Positions 16,312 to 24,865 are shown, counted from the first letter of the stretch. The stretch is DNA of 64,000 nucleotides from DASUPK01 sp963815665 (GCA_963815665.1 CAWFHN010000013.1:620001-684000); one strand, 5' to 3'. A program made the numbers and translations. The notes: generated by a model not told the origin, from the sequence alone.

Positions 16312-17170
16312 GGGCCGACTCCCTGCTCGCCAGGGTCTCGACCTCGGCGCCGTCGATCGTTCGCCGCACGAGCCCGGCGAGCACCTTGCCCGGCCCGACG
16401 TCGAGGTACCGGGTCACGCCGAGATCGGAGAGCCTGCCGAGCACGGCGGTCCAGCGAATCGGGCTGATGAGCGAGCGGGCCAGCGTGTCGCGCACGTCGT
16501 CGTCGAAGAAGTCGGCGCCGGTGGAGGAGACGACGGGAGCGATCGGGTCGGAGAACTCGATCTCATCGAGCTCGGCCCGGAAGGCCTCGACTCCCGTGGA
16601 CATGGCCTCCGTGTGGAAGGCCCCGGCGACGGCGAGCTTCTTGGCGCGGATGCCCGAGCCCTTGGCCGCCGTCTCCGCCTCCTCGATCCGAGCAAGCGGG
16701 CCCGAGAGGACGAACTGCTGAGGCGAGTTCTCGTTGGCGAGGGTCAGATCATGCTCGGCCGCGAGCGTCGCGGCGCCGTCACGGTCGCTGCCGACGGCGA
16801 GCATGCCGCCCGCCTCCCCTCGGCCGGCGGCGTCCTCCATGACCCGCCCGCGCGCCACGACGATGCGAACGCCATCGGCGTCAGCGATGGCGCCGGCCGC
16901 CGCGAGAGCGCCGATCTCGCCGAGGGAGTGGCCCGCGAAGTAATCGGCCCGCGGGCGGCCCAGCTGCTCGAAGCCGGCGATCGAAGCGCAGTACACGGCG
17001 GGCTGGGCGTAGGCGGTGCCCTCCGCCATCCGTTCGAACGGATCCTCGCCGACCAGCTCGTCGGCGAGCTCGAGCAGATCGGGGCGAAGCTCGGCGACGA
17101 GCGCGCGGCTGGAGGCGTCCCCGACCCCCTGACCGGGAAAGAGGATCGCTGAAGCGGCGTTGGCGTCCAT
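16304..17170 (-). CDS. fabD: Malonyl-CoA:ACP transacylase (FabD)
   Basis: Moves malonyl from CoA to ACP. 288 residues from the ATG at 17170. ILFPGQGVG lies near the N-terminus, the nucleophile Ser is in FAGHSLGEIGAL (about residue 89), and the His is in VAGAFHTEAM (about 194). In-frame sequence continues to a TTG at 17221, but the family normally starts about ten residues before LFPGQG. A promoter-like pair ends 7 bases before this ATG. First gene of the eight-gene operon. Confidence 0.93.
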   Translation of the reverse strand: MDANAASAILFPGQGVGDASSRALVAELRPDLLELADELVGEDPFERMAEGTAYAQPAVYCASIAGFEQLGRPRADYFAGHSLGEIGALAAAGAIADADGVRIVVARGRVMEDAAGRGEAGGMLAVGSDRDGAATLAAEHDLTLANENSPQQFVLSGPLARIEEAETAAKGSGIRAKKLAVAGAFHTEAMSTGVEAFRAELDEIEFSDPIAPVVSSTGADFFDDDVRDTLARSLISPIRWTAVLGRLSDLGVTRYLDVGPGKVLAGLVRRTIDGAEVETLASRESALA

Positions 17171-17177
17171 GCCCCAA

Positions 17178-17206
17178 TCACTAACCGGGAGCTCTCGGTC
17201 AGTGAA
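17178..17206 (-). promoter_or_regulatory. Probable promoter of the fatty acid operon
   Basis: On the minus strand TTCACT (17201-17206) and TAGTGA (17178-17183) are separated by 17 bases, and the -10 box ends 7 bases before the fabD ATG, giving a leaderless transcript. The -35 is only a fair match. Confidence 0.45.
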
Positions 17207-17222
17207 GGGATTTGCGCCCAAG

Positions 17223-17238
17223 CCCCCCGTTCGGGGGG
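17223..17238. terminator. G/C hairpin between DUF2568 gene and fatty acid operon
   Basis: CCCCCC-GTTC-GGGGGG, a six-pair stem with a tetraloop. It lies downstream of the DUF2568 gene on the minus strand and just upstream of the fabD promoter, so it may separate the two transcripts. Confidence 0.4.
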
Positions 17239-17272
17239 GTTCCGGGGGACGGCCGGGGGGTCGAGGTACTGC

Positions 17273-17617
17273 CTACAGGTCCCACTGTTCGAACGCGGTC
17301 AGCAGAACCGCGTTGACGATCGCGGCGGCAGCGAAGAGGATCCCGGCGAGCAGGCTTGCCGCGACCAGCAGCGCAACGGCGGCGAGCGCGAATACCGCCA
17401 GCTCGAACACCACGCGTGTCGGAGTGGGTAGCCGGCGCCGGGACTTGGGGGCCGCCAGCACACCCCAGGACACGATCGCGATGAGCGGCGCGCCGATCGC
17501 GACGGCCACCGACACGATTCCGCTGCCGACCGTGCCACCCCAGTAGGCGAAGGCCGCGAACGCGGCGAGCTCCAGACCGAACTTGACTGCGAGATTCGCG
17601 GCTTTCAGAGCGGTCAC
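17273..17617 (-). CDS. YrdB/DUF2568 family membrane protein
   Basis: 114 residues with four hydrophobic helices. The family pattern is present: an N-terminal helix LKAANLAVKFGLELAAFAAF, then YWG, a second helix leading to WGVLAAPKSRRRL, and a C-terminal pair VVFELAVFALAAVALL. Matches the small DUF2568 integral membrane proteins in size and layout. Role unknown. It lies 32 bases downstream of the MFS exporter stop on the same strand and may be cotranscribed with it. Confidence 0.8.
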   Translation of the reverse strand: MTALKAANLAVKFGLELAAFAAFAYWGGTVGSGIVSVAVAIGAPLIAIVSWGVLAAPKSRRRLPTPTRVVFELAVFALAAVALLVAASLLAGILFAAAAIVNAVLLTAFEQWDL

Positions 17618-17649
17618 TGCGGGTCGGCGAAGACTACGGTCTCGGCGGG

Positions 17650-19218
17650 TCAGCCCCGCGCCGGGGCGGTGGCGGGCGCGCCGCGCGCCGGCGACTCGGG
17701 TGAGTCATCGGTACCGGCGGTCGGTTGTGCGGGCAAGAGCGCCAGCGCCATCACCGCGCCCGCGGCGGCGACGCCAGCCGCGACGTAGTTGGCCGTCTGG
17801 AAGCCGTCGAAGAAGGCCGAGCTGGCGGCGTCGTGAATGGCCGCCGCGAGCGTCGGATGGCCGGCTTGGGCCACCTTGCCTCCGACGGTGAGCGCGGCCC
17901 CGAGGGATCCGTGCGCGGTCTGCGCGTCGCCGGCCGGCAAGCCGGCAGGGAGGGCGCTGGTGAGGCGGCTGGCGTAGAGCGATGCGAACACGCTGCCGAT
18001 CACGGCGACGCCGAGGGTTCCGCCCAGCAGCCGTGTGGCGTCATTCACCGCCGACCCGACGCCGGCCTTGGCCTTCGGGACAACGCCCATGATCGCCTCG
18101 GTCGCGGGCGCGCTCGTCAGGCCCATCCCCGTCCCGAGGACGACCATCTGGGCGGCGATCGTCCCGTAGCCGGTCGTCGCCGACGAGGTGGCGACCCACA
18201 GGTAGAAAACCGCCATCGAGAACAGCCCGGTCGCAACCACGACCTTGGTGCCGATCCGCACCGCGAGCCTGGCGCCCAGGATCGACGAGATCGCGACGAA
18301 GCTCGCAACCGGAAGCAGCCTCACGCCGGTCGAGAGCGGGCCGTATCCCTTGAGGAACTGGAAGTACTGGGTGACCAGGAAGATGAAGCCCGACAGCGCG
18401 AAGAACGAGATCGCGACCGCGGCGCTTGCGGCGGTGAAGCGCGGATTGCGGAACAGGCTCAGGTCGATCATCGGCTCCTCGGTGCGCCGCTCCCAGACCA
18501 CGAACGCGACCGTCAGCGCCGCGGTCAGCGCGAAGCTGGCGAGCGTCCTGGCGCTTCCCCAGCCGTAGTCCGGGGCCTCGATGATCGTGTAGACGAGCAG
18601 TCCGATCATCGCCGTCGACAGCGCGAACCCGGCACCGTCGGTCCGGGGCGCGTTGGGATCGCGAGAGGTCGGGACGTAGCCGGCAACGAGAGCGCCCGCG
18701 ATCACGGCGACCGGGGTCATCGCGAAGAAGATGCTGCGCCAGTCGGAGAGCTCGAGCAGCCAGCCACCGACGATCGGACCGAGCGCGATCGCGGCGCCCG
18801 TGATCGCGCCCCACAGGCCGATCGCGAGGGCGCGCTCGCGCCGCTCGGTGAACACGTTCGTCAGCAAAGACAGCGTCGCGGGGAACACCATCGCCGCCCC
18901 GATGCCCATCACCGCGCGCCCCGCAATCAGCTGGCCGGGGTTGTTCATCAGCCCGCCGGCGAGGCTCGCCAACCCGAATACCGCCAGGCCCGCGAGGAGC
19001 ATGCCCTTGCGCCCGAACCGGTCCGAGAGGCTGCCCATGGCGAGCACGGATCCAGCGAACAGCAGGTTGAAGGCGTCCACGACCCACTGCAGCTGCGAGT
19101 TGGATGCGTGGAGGTCGCGCACCAGCGTCGGCAGCGCGACGTTGACGATCGTCGTGTCGAGGTTGATCACAAAGGCGGCCAGCAGCAGCGAGACCAGGAT
19201 CAGGGGCTTCCGGTTCAT
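17650..19218 (-). CDS. MFS drug exporter, DHA2 (14-TM) family, HxlR-linked
   Basis: 522 residues from an ATG with a very good ribosome binding site (GAGGAGAAGCC). It has the pattern of 14-helix EmrB/QacA-type proton antiporters: INLDTTIVNVALP in helix 1, QWVVDAFNLLFAG, the motif A loop GSLSDRFGRKG, and motif C-like GAITGAAIALGPIVGGWL in helix 5. Exports amphipathic drugs or metabolites across the inner membrane. The divergent neighbour is an HxlR regulator with two operator-like palindromes in the shared promoter region, so it is probably repressed until its substrate appears. Confidence 0.92.
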   Translation of the reverse strand: MNRKPLILVSLLLAAFVINLDTTIVNVALPTLVRDLHASNSQLQWVVDAFNLLFAGSVLAMGSLSDRFGRKGMLLAGLAVFGLASLAGGLMNNPGQLIAGRAVMGIGAAMVFPATLSLLTNVFTERRERALAIGLWGAITGAAIALGPIVGGWLLELSDWRSIFFAMTPVAVIAGALVAGYVPTSRDPNAPRTDGAGFALSTAMIGLLVYTIIEAPDYGWGSARTLASFALTAALTVAFVVWERRTEEPMIDLSLFRNPRFTAASAAVAISFFALSGFIFLVTQYFQFLKGYGPLSTGVRLLPVASFVAISSILGARLAVRIGTKVVVATGLFSMAVFYLWVATSSATTGYGTIAAQMVVLGTGMGLTSAPATEAIMGVVPKAKAGVGSAVNDATRLLGGTLGVAVIGSVFASLYASRLTSALPAGLPAGDAQTAHGSLGAALTVGGKVAQAGHPTLAAAIHDAASSAFFDGFQTANYVAAGVAAAGAVMALALLPAQPTAGTDDSPESPARGAPATAPARG

Positions 19219-19244
19219 GGCTTCTCCTCGGGGCTTGGGGCTAA

Positions 19245-19298
19245 CTTGCGTCATGCAAGGGAGCACCCAACCACAAGTTCTAGCTTTTGTCAAGCAAG
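19245..19298. promoter_or_regulatory. Pair of operator-like inverted repeats for the HxlR regulator
   Basis: CTTGC-GTCAT-GCAAG at 19245-19259 and the related CTTTT-GTCAA-GCAAG at 19284-19298, centres 39 bp apart. They lie between the divergent exporter and HxlR genes and flank or overlap both promoter regions. The second sits just before the TATCCT box of the regulator gene and contains a TTGACA on the opposite strand. Likely binding sites for the HxlR dimer. Confidence 0.55.
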
Positions 19299-19303
19299 TC
19301 AGC

Positions 19304-19309
19304 TATCCT
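19304..19309 (+). promoter_or_regulatory. -10 element TATCCT of a leaderless promoter (HxlR gene)
   Basis: TATCCT ends 7 bases before the ATG at 19317, no ribosome binding site. The second palindrome abuts it, which fits autoregulation. Confidence 0.5.
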
Positions 19310-19316
19310 GGCCCCC

Positions 19317-19775
19317 ATGCTTCAACGCGACTATCCAGAACAGGTCTGCTCGATCGCGCGAGCGCTGGAGGTCGTCGGGGAGCGATGGACGCTGCTGATC
19401 ATGCGCGACGCCCTCCTCGGCCTGACTCGGTTCGAGGAGTTCCAGGAGAGCCTCGGGATCGCGTCCAACACGCTGACCAACCGGCTCAAGCTGCTGTCTG
19501 ACGAAGGTGTGCTCGAGCGGGTTCCGGACCCCGAACGTCCCGGCCGGCCGAAATATGTCCTCACGGACAAGGGAACCGAGCTCGGTCCCGCCCTGATCGT
19601 GCTGATGAAGTGGGGCGACCGTCACTACCCGGAGCCGGGCGGCCCGCCTCGGCTCACTCTCCATTCCGGCTGCGGCGGGAGCATCGGCCCGGACTTCCGC
19701 TGCGACCGCTGCGGCCAATACGCCACACGAGGCGAGTTCGACCTCACTCCCGGGCCAGGGGCGGCGCGGGCCTAA
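19317..19775 (+). CDS. HxlR-family transcriptional regulator
   Basis: 152 residues. Winged helix of the HxlR type: CSIARALEVVGERWTLLIMRDALLG (helices 1-2), then FEEFQESLGIASNTLTNRLK (recognition helix) and the wing region ending in YVLTDKG. After residue 110 a Cys-containing tail follows (GCGGSIGPDFRCDRCG), which looks like a small zinc-ribbon module with four cysteines; such tails occur in a subset of the family and could bind metal or sense redox state. Divergent from the DHA2 exporter it probably represses. The 3' end overlaps the convergent response regulator by four bases. Confidence 0.88.
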   Translation: MLQRDYPEQVCSIARALEVVGERWTLLIMRDALLGLTRFEEFQESLGIASNTLTNRLKLLSDEGVLERVPDPERPGRPKYVLTDKGTELGPALIVLMKWGDRHYPEPGGPPRLTLHSGCGGSIGPDFRCDRCGQYATRGEFDLTPGPGAARA

Positions 19776-20410
19776 CGGCGGGTCAGCCCGAGCTGCTCGG
19801 CCTTCCTGGTGGCCTCGGCCCGGTTCCGCACGCCGAGCTTGCGATAGAGCGCCGTGGTGTGGTCCTTGATCGTGTGTGGGGAGAGGAAGAGGCGCTCGGC
19901 GATCTCGCGGTTGGTGGCCCCCGCCCCGATCAGCTCGAGGACCTCGCGCTCGCGGGGCGAGAGCGGAGTGGCCGGTCCCTCGGATTGGCGCGCGTAGACC
20001 GTCATGCCCCTGCCCACCATCCGCACCGCGTTGGCGACCTCGTCGGCGCTCCAGTCCTTGGAGATGAAGCCCGCGGCGCCCGCCGCCTTGGCGGCCTCCG
20101 GCGAGATCCAGCCGGCGCCGGAGATGAGCAGGACGCGCGTCTTCGGTGAGGCCTCGCGCAGCGCCTCGCAGAGCTCCGCGCCCGATCGCTCGCCGAGGAA
20201 GAGGTCGACCAGTGCAACGTCGGGCCGGGCACGGCCGGCGAGCTCCACGGCCTCGTCCGGGGTCGAGGCGGCCAGGCAGTCCCCCACCCAGGGCTGGCGG
20301 CCGAGCAGCAGCCTGAACCCCCACTGCACGACCGCGTGATCGTCGACGACGAGCACGTCGAGCCTCTCTGAGCCGTTCAGCTGCTCGGCAGCACCAGGCG
20401 AACTCGCCAT
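19772..20410 (-). CDS. NarL/FixJ-type response regulator
   Basis: 212 residues. Receiver domain with DVLVVDDHAVV, phospho-acceptor Asp in VALVDLFLG (about 67), the switch Ser/Thr in LLISGAG and Lys in FISKDW. C-terminal LuxR HTH: LSPREREVLELIGAGATNREIA, LFLSPHTIKDH, LYRKLGVRNRAEA. Activates or represses transcription after phosphorylation by the kinase whose 3' end it overlaps by 34 bases. The output promoter is unknown. Confidence 0.9.
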   Translation of the reverse strand: MASSPGAAEQLNGSERLDVLVVDDHAVVQWGFRLLLGRQPWVGDCLAASTPDEAVELAGRARPDVALVDLFLGERSGAELCEALREASPKTRVLLISGAGWISPEAAKAAGAAGFISKDWSADEVANAVRMVGRGMTVYARQSEGPATPLSPREREVLELIGAGATNREIAERLFLSPHTIKDHTTALYRKLGVRNRAEATRKAEQLGLTRR

Positions 20411-21489
20411 CGATCCTCCTCCCGGCCGTACTCGAGCATCCCGCCTCGCTGAAGAGCCTCAAAGGAAGCGAGCCGCAGGCCCATTCGGGATCCGCCGCCC
20501 CGTTCCTCGCCGGCCGGCGGCAACCCGTCGTTTCGCACCTCGAGCACGAAGGCGCCATCGCGCTCGTCGATGGTCACGCGGACCTCGGCGGGGGTCGCGT
20601 GCTTCTCTGCATTGCGCAGCGCCTCGTTGAGGATCGAGACCGCGAGGGGCTCCAGCGCCTCCGGTACGTCGACGTCCTTCCCCCAGTCGACCATCAGCGG
20701 CAGGGTCTTGTACTGGCGACCCAAGCGCTCGAGCTCGGCCCGCAGCCCGCCGTCCTGCAGCTCCATCAGCGAGCTCCCGGCGGAGCCGATCAGCGCCTCG
20801 CGAAGCTCGCCGAGCGCGGCCTCGATCTCGGCGACGCATCGCTCCCGGTCGTCATCGGCGAGGGGCCGATCCGATCCGAGCGCCAGCGAGACGCCGAAGA
20901 GCCGCTGGGTCACGCGCTCGTGGACCTCTCGCGCGAGGTCGATCCGCTCGGAGAGGCGCCTGCCCCGCTCGAGCTGGCGCGTCACCTCGCGGACGTGGCT
21001 GGCCAGGGCGGCGGTCCGGCCGAGGGCGTGCATCGTCAGCCGCTCCACCTCGGTCAAGTCGAAGGGCTCGCCGTCGCGGTCGGCGAAGATCACGCCCAGC
21101 CAGCGCCCGGCCGCCGCGACCGGGGTGCAGGTGAGCTTGGTGACGCCGGGCATGTTCGAGTAACGGGCCGGGATGTCCCTGGCCAGGTCGGTCGTCTCGA
21201 CGACCCGGTCCTCGGCCAGGGCCCGCTGGGCGATGGGCGTCTCCTCGAGGGTCCCGTAGCCGTGGGCGATGAGCTCGCGGTAGACGCCGTGGCTTCCCGC
21301 CGGCAGCACCAGCCTGCGCTCGGCGTCGTAGAGGAAGAGAACGGCGCGCTCGATTGAGGTCTGCCGGCACACGGCCTCGCAGATCCGGTCATAGAACTCG
21401 TCGATCCCGCTCTCCTCGTCCAGCTCGAAGAGAAGCTGTACGACGACGTCGAGGGCCTCGGAGCTGAGCGACTCTTCCTTGGTCGTCAT
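20377..21489 (-). CDS. GAF-domain sensor histidine kinase (NarX/HisKA_3 group)
   Basis: 370 residues, no membrane segment, so a cytoplasmic sensor. Residues about 10-175 form a GAF domain. The dimerisation helix has the phospho-accepting His in LAREVHERVTQRLFGVSLAL (about 200), the HisKA_3 pattern that pairs with NarL-type regulators. The ATPase domain has NEALRNAEKHA (N box) and a shortened G-box region (GSRMGLRLASFEALQRGG). Partner of the overlapping response regulator. The GAF ligand cannot be told. Confidence 0.87.
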   Translation of the reverse strand: MTTKEESLSSEALDVVVQLLFELDEESGIDEFYDRICEAVCRQTSIERAVLFLYDAERRLVLPAGSHGVYRELIAHGYGTLEETPIAQRALAEDRVVETTDLARDIPARYSNMPGVTKLTCTPVAAAGRWLGVIFADRDGEPFDLTEVERLTMHALGRTAALASHVREVTRQLERGRRLSERIDLAREVHERVTQRLFGVSLALGSDRPLADDDRERCVAEIEAALGELREALIGSAGSSLMELQDGGLRAELERLGRQYKTLPLMVDWGKDVDVPEALEPLAVSILNEALRNAEKHATPAEVRVTIDERDGAFVLEVRNDGLPPAGEERGGGSRMGLRLASFEALQRGGMLEYGREEDRWRVRLVLPSS

Positions 21490-21580
21490 TGCTAGGGCTA
21501 CCCCAGCAGACTCCGCTCGGTTACGCCAGGAGAGGAGCCGAACACCCCCCGGATGGGGGTGATCCGACGGGGATCGCGGG

Positions 21581-21586
21581 TAGGGT
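21581..21586 (+). promoter_or_regulatory. -10 element TAGGGT of a leaderless promoter
   Basis: TAGGGT ends 7 bases before the ATG at 21594; no ribosome binding site. Confidence 0.45.
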
Positions 21587-21593
21587 CCGGGCC

Positions 21594-22031
21594 ATGAAGA
21601 CGTTGATCACCGTGGGGATCGCCGCGATGGCCCTCGTGGTCTCGGCCGCGGCCGCGAGCCCGGTTGCGACCGAGAGCGGCAAGCGAGTCCACCTGATCGC
21701 AAACTGCTTCAAGCCCAAGTTCAAGCCGAAGGACGTGATCATCGCCTGCGGGGACGCCAGCCTCGGCGCCCGGGGCATGAGCTGGTCGAAGTGGACGCGG
21801 AAGAAGGCCGACGGGACCGGGACGGGACAGGTCAACGACTGCGATCCCGATTGCGCCAGCGGGACGACCAAGACCGCGCCGATGGAGCTGCGGCTCAGCA
21901 GGCCGCAGCTCTGCTCCAACGGCAAGCGGGTCTTCGCCAAGCTCCGCTACATCTGGACCTCGGGCCCGCCGACGCCGCAGACTCCGGCGAGCGGCACGGC
22001 TCCGGTCGGTTGCAAGCTCGCCGCCCTCTAG
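21594..22031 (+). CDS. Small secreted protein of unknown function
   Basis: 145 residues. Residues 1-22 are a clean Sec signal (positively charged start, hydrophobic ITVGIAAMALVVSAAAA). The mature part is basic with five cysteines, for example LIANCFKPKFKPKDVIIACG, NDCDPDCASGTT and RPQLCSNG, so it is probably disulfide-bonded. Family not recognised with certainty; proteins with this layout are common in soil actinobacteria. The start is supported by the -10 box 7 bases upstream; the longer frame from 21489 would hide the signal peptide. Confidence 0.75.
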   Translation: MKTLITVGIAAMALVVSAAAASPVATESGKRVHLIANCFKPKFKPKDVIIACGDASLGARGMSWSKWTRKKADGTGTGQVNDCDPDCASGTTKTAPMELRLSRPQLCSNGKRVFAKLRYIWTSGPPTPQTPASGTAPVGCKLAAL

Positions 22032-22332
22032 CCCTGTCGGGGCCACCTACCCAATTCGAGGGCTTTCCCGGCCTGCCGGTCAAGGCATCGGTGAAGGTGG
22101 CCGATGCAAGACGGCGAAGAGAGGAACCGGATGCCACCGAACTCGACTCAGAACCTGAACGCCCGGCTCTTCCTGACGGCGACCAACCCGCGGCGCCCAG
22201 CCGCAAGCATCAAGCTCGCGCCGCCGCCGATCCAGACCTCCGGCCCAACGAATCAGATCGTCGGCCCTCCCGCCCGTTACCGCGGCGGATATCACCTGAG
22301 CCTCTAGCCGTTTCGTCCCAGCGGGCGCGAGG
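22032..22332. other. Intergenic stretch without a supported gene
   Basis: Three hundred bases between the small secreted protein and the serine hydrolase. A 67-codon frame at 22104-22307 has no codon-position bias, motif or ribosome binding site. No hairpin strong enough to call a terminator was seen. Confidence 0.5.
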
Positions 22333-23130
22333 ATGCGCCCGATGAGACTCCGGCTCGCCGTCTGCATCGCCGCCATCGTGCTTGCCGCGCCGGCGCTTGG
22401 CCCATCGAGCTCGGCGGGCCAGCCCGGCGGGTCCCATGCCTATCCCTGGCACAAGCGTGTCCGCGACGCGACCCGGTTCCTTGGGTCCCGCAGCGGCAGC
22501 GCATCATTCGCGGTGATCGACGAGCGCGGCCGGATCCACGGTTACCGGCGGGACGTTCAGTACTCCTCCGCGAGCCTGGTCAAGGCGATGCTGCTCGTCG
22601 CCTATCTCGACCAGCACGGCGTCCGGCACCGGCGGCTCCGCGGCGCCGAGCGACGCCTGCTCGGCCCGATGATCAGGCTCTCGGACAACGACGCGGCGAG
22701 CGCCATCTACGAGCGAGTCGGAGCCGGCGGGCTGCTGGGGGTCGCCCGGCGGGCGGGCATGCGGAGATTCACCCCGAACCCGGTCTGGGGCGGCTGCCAG
22801 GTGACCGCCCGAGGTCAGGCGCGGCTCTTCTCGCGCATCCGGCACCTCATCCCCCAGCGCCACCGCAAGTACGCCCTGGGCCTCCTGCGGCGGATCGTCT
22901 CCTACGAGCGCTGGGGCATACCCCATGGCAGACCGGACGGCTGGGTTCCGTACTTCAAGGGCGGTTGGTTCAACGATGACGACGGCTGGCGGGTGCACCA
23001 GGCCGCGCTGCTTCAGAAAGGAGGCCGCCACATCTCGATAGCGGTGCTGACGCGGGGCAACCCCAATCTCGGCTACGGGGCGGCCACCATCAGCGGGGTG
23101 ACCGCCCGGCTTCTGCGCGGCTACCGCTAG
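22333..23130 (+). CDS. Secreted serine hydrolase, class A beta-lactamase fold
   Basis: 265 residues with a signal peptide (about 1-30). The fold's three active-site motifs are readable: the SxxK tetrad SLVK in SSASLVKAMLLVAY (about 77-80), SDN in IRLSDNDAAS (about 113-115), and KGGW in YFKGGWFNDDDG in place of KTG/KSG. This matches the Beta-lactamase2 group of penicillin-interacting serine hydrolases. No clear Glu-rich omega loop (ExxLN) of true class A enzymes was found, so drug hydrolysis is doubtful; a peptidoglycan-related or esterase role is as likely. The 3' end overlaps the convergent ABM gene by four bases. Confidence 0.8.
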   Translation: MRPMRLRLAVCIAAIVLAAPALGPSSSAGQPGGSHAYPWHKRVRDATRFLGSRSGSASFAVIDERGRIHGYRRDVQYSSASLVKAMLLVAYLDQHGVRHRRLRGAERRLLGPMIRLSDNDAASAIYERVGAGGLLGVARRAGMRRFTPNPVWGGCQVTARGQARLFSRIRHLIPQRHRKYALGLLRRIVSYERWGIPHGRPDGWVPYFKGGWFNDDDGWRVHQAALLQKGGRHISIAVLTRGNPNLGYGAATISGVTARLLRGYR

Positions 23131-23423
23131 AAACGGAAGGAACCGACCTCGCCCGCCTGCATCGCGACCGGCGGCTCGTCGCAGCGCGCCTCGATCTCCC
23201 GCTGGAACTCCTTGAAGGCATCCAGCTTCGCCAGCGGATTGTCGTGGCCGTCGAACTCGGCGATGTGGATGAAGCTGACGCCGTCGTCGAGCCGGAAGGT
23301 CGCGTAGCGCATGCCCGGCGGATCCGCGCGGTGAAGCTCCTCGTACACCGCGCGGACCAGCTCCGCATTCCGCTCAGCCTGGCCGGGCTTCACCCGGTAG
23401 CGGACTATCGCTCGTCTCATCAT
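23127..23423 (-). CDS. ABM-like dimeric alpha/beta-barrel protein
   Basis: 98 residues from an ATG-ATG pair with GGAGACG just before. A ferredoxin-like barrel subunit: IVRYRVKPGQAERNAELVRAVYEEL then YATFRLDDGVSFIHIAEFD and FKEFQREIEARCDEPP. Resembles antibiotic biosynthesis monooxygenases and related stress-response barrels, which act as cofactor-free oxygenases or haem/ligand binders. Third gene of a likely operon with an ECF sigma factor and an exporter, separated by 8 bases from the exporter. Confidence 0.8.
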   Translation of the reverse strand: MMRRAIVRYRVKPGQAERNAELVRAVYEELHRADPPGMRYATFRLDDGVSFIHIAEFDGHDNPLAKLDAFKEFQREIEARCDEPPVAMQAGEVGSFRF

Positions 23424-23431
23424 CGTCTCCT

Positions 23432-24865
23432 TTAGTTGGCCTCGGCCGGAAGGGCCGGGGCGGTGCCGATCAGGTCGGCCGCCTCGCTGTGTCTGGGCAG
23501 GGCGCTCCCGGCGATCGCGCCGAGCAGGGCGAGGCCCGCGGCCACGCCGCCGATTGCCGGACCGAACCCGTCGATGAACTCCTGTGGCGAGGCGTAGCTG
23601 CCCACGCCGGCGAAGACGGCCACGGCGACGGCGATCCCGAAGACCCCGCCGAGCTCGCGCATCACCGAGTTGGTCCCGGCCGCCTTGCCGACGGCCTCCT
23701 CCGAGACGGACCCCAGCACTGAGTTCTGTGCCGATGGGAGCGCCATCGAGATGCCGATCCCGCCGACCACCAGGGGGATGACCAGCTGCGAGTACGCCAG
23801 GTCCGTGGACGCGATCAACGCGATCCAGACCGCCGCTCCCGCCTGGATCAGCAACCCGCCCACCATCAGGGGCCGCTCGCCGATCCGGTCGGTCAGGGCC
23901 CCGGCGATTGGGCCGACGATCAGGAAGGTCCCGGTCCACGGAATCAGCCGCAGCCCGGCACCGAGCGCGTCGAAGCCCATGGCCGTCTGCAGCGGCTGCG
24001 AGAAGAAGTACACCTCGGCGAACAGCGAGGCGAGCACGAAGAAGATCGCCGTGTTGCCCGCCGCGAACGCCCTGGAGCGGAAGAAGCTCATCGGGATCAT
24101 CGGCTCGGGGGCGCGGAGCTCCCAGGCGACGAAGGTGGCCAGGAACAGGCCACCGGCGACGAGCGCCGCGAGCACCTCGATGCTCCCCCAGCCCACGGTG
24201 TTGCCGCGGACCAGCCCCCAGACGATCCCGAAGGCACCGGCAGAGACCAGCCCGAGACCGCGGAAGTCGAGGGCGGTGTCCGGCCCGAAGCTCTCGCGCA
24301 TCCGCGACAGCACCAGCGGGGCGGCGATCAGGCCGACCGGCACGTTCAGCCAGAAGATCCAGCTCCAGTCGAGGCCGTTCACGACGGCGCCGCCGACCAG
24401 CGGCCCGCTGGCCACGGCCAGCCCGGTGACGGCGCTGAAGAGCCCGATGGCCAGCCCGCGCCGCTCGGGTGGAAAGGCGGCGCTGAGCAGCGCCAGGCCG
24501 AGCGAGAGGATGAACGCGGCCCCGATGCCCTGAAGGACGCGGGCGAAGACCAACCAGCCGACGCTGGGCGACAGCGCCGATGCCGCGGATGCCGCCGCGA
24601 ACGCGACGAGACCCAGCGCGTAGAGCCGGCGGCGCCCGAACCGGTCGCCGAGCGCCGCGGCGGTGATCAGCATCACGGCGAAGCTCAGGTTGTAGGCGTT
24701 GACCGTCCACTCCAGCCCGGAGATAGACGCACCGAGGTCGTGACGGATCGTGGGCAGCGCCGTCGAGACGACGAGCGTGTCGAGCGCGGCCATGAACGAG
24801 CCGATCCCCGCCAGGACCACGACCCACGCGATCGAGCTCTTGGAATTGCTTGCCACCGGACTCAT
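23432..24865 (-). CDS. MFS drug exporter, DHA2 family, ECF-linked
   Basis: 477 residues, ATG with AAAGGAG upstream. Diagnostic segments are MAALDTLVVSTALP in helix 1, LEWTVNAYNLSFAV, motif A LGDRFGRRRLY, and LPAEAN at the C-terminus. About 14 predicted helices. Second gene of the operon begun by the ECF sigma factor (38-base gap), which suggests it is induced by the sigma factor. Confidence 0.9.
   Translation of the reverse strand: MSPVASNSKSSIAWVVVLAGIGSFMAALDTLVVSTALPTIRHDLGASISGLEWTVNAYNLSFAVMLITAAALGDRFGRRRLYALGLVAFAAASAASALSPSVGWLVFARVLQGIGAAFILSLGLALLSAAFPPERRGLAIGLFSAVTGLAVASGPLVGGAVVNGLDWSWIFWLNVPVGLIAAPLVLSRMRESFGPDTALDFRGLGLVSAGAFGIVWGLVRGNTVGWGSIEVLAALVAGGLFLATFVAWELRAPEPMIPMSFFRSRAFAAGNTAIFFVLASLFAEVYFFSQPLQTAMGFDALGAGLRLIPWTGTFLIVGPIAGALTDRIGERPLMVGGLLIQAGAAVWIALIASTDLAYSQLVIPLVVGGIGISMALPSAQNSVLGSVSEEAVGKAAGTNSVMRELGGVFGIAVAVAVFAGVGSYASPQEFIDGFGPAIGGVAAGLALLGAIAGSALPRHSEAADLIGTAPALPAEAN

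Noticed and set aside
17725..19398. Plus-strand frame opposite the MFS exporter
   Set aside because: Asp/Arg/His-rich antisense shadow of the exporter; no fold recognised.
22104..22307. A 67-codon frame between two secreted-protein genes
   Set aside because: No ribosome binding site, no -10 box at leaderless spacing, no codon-position bias and no motif.
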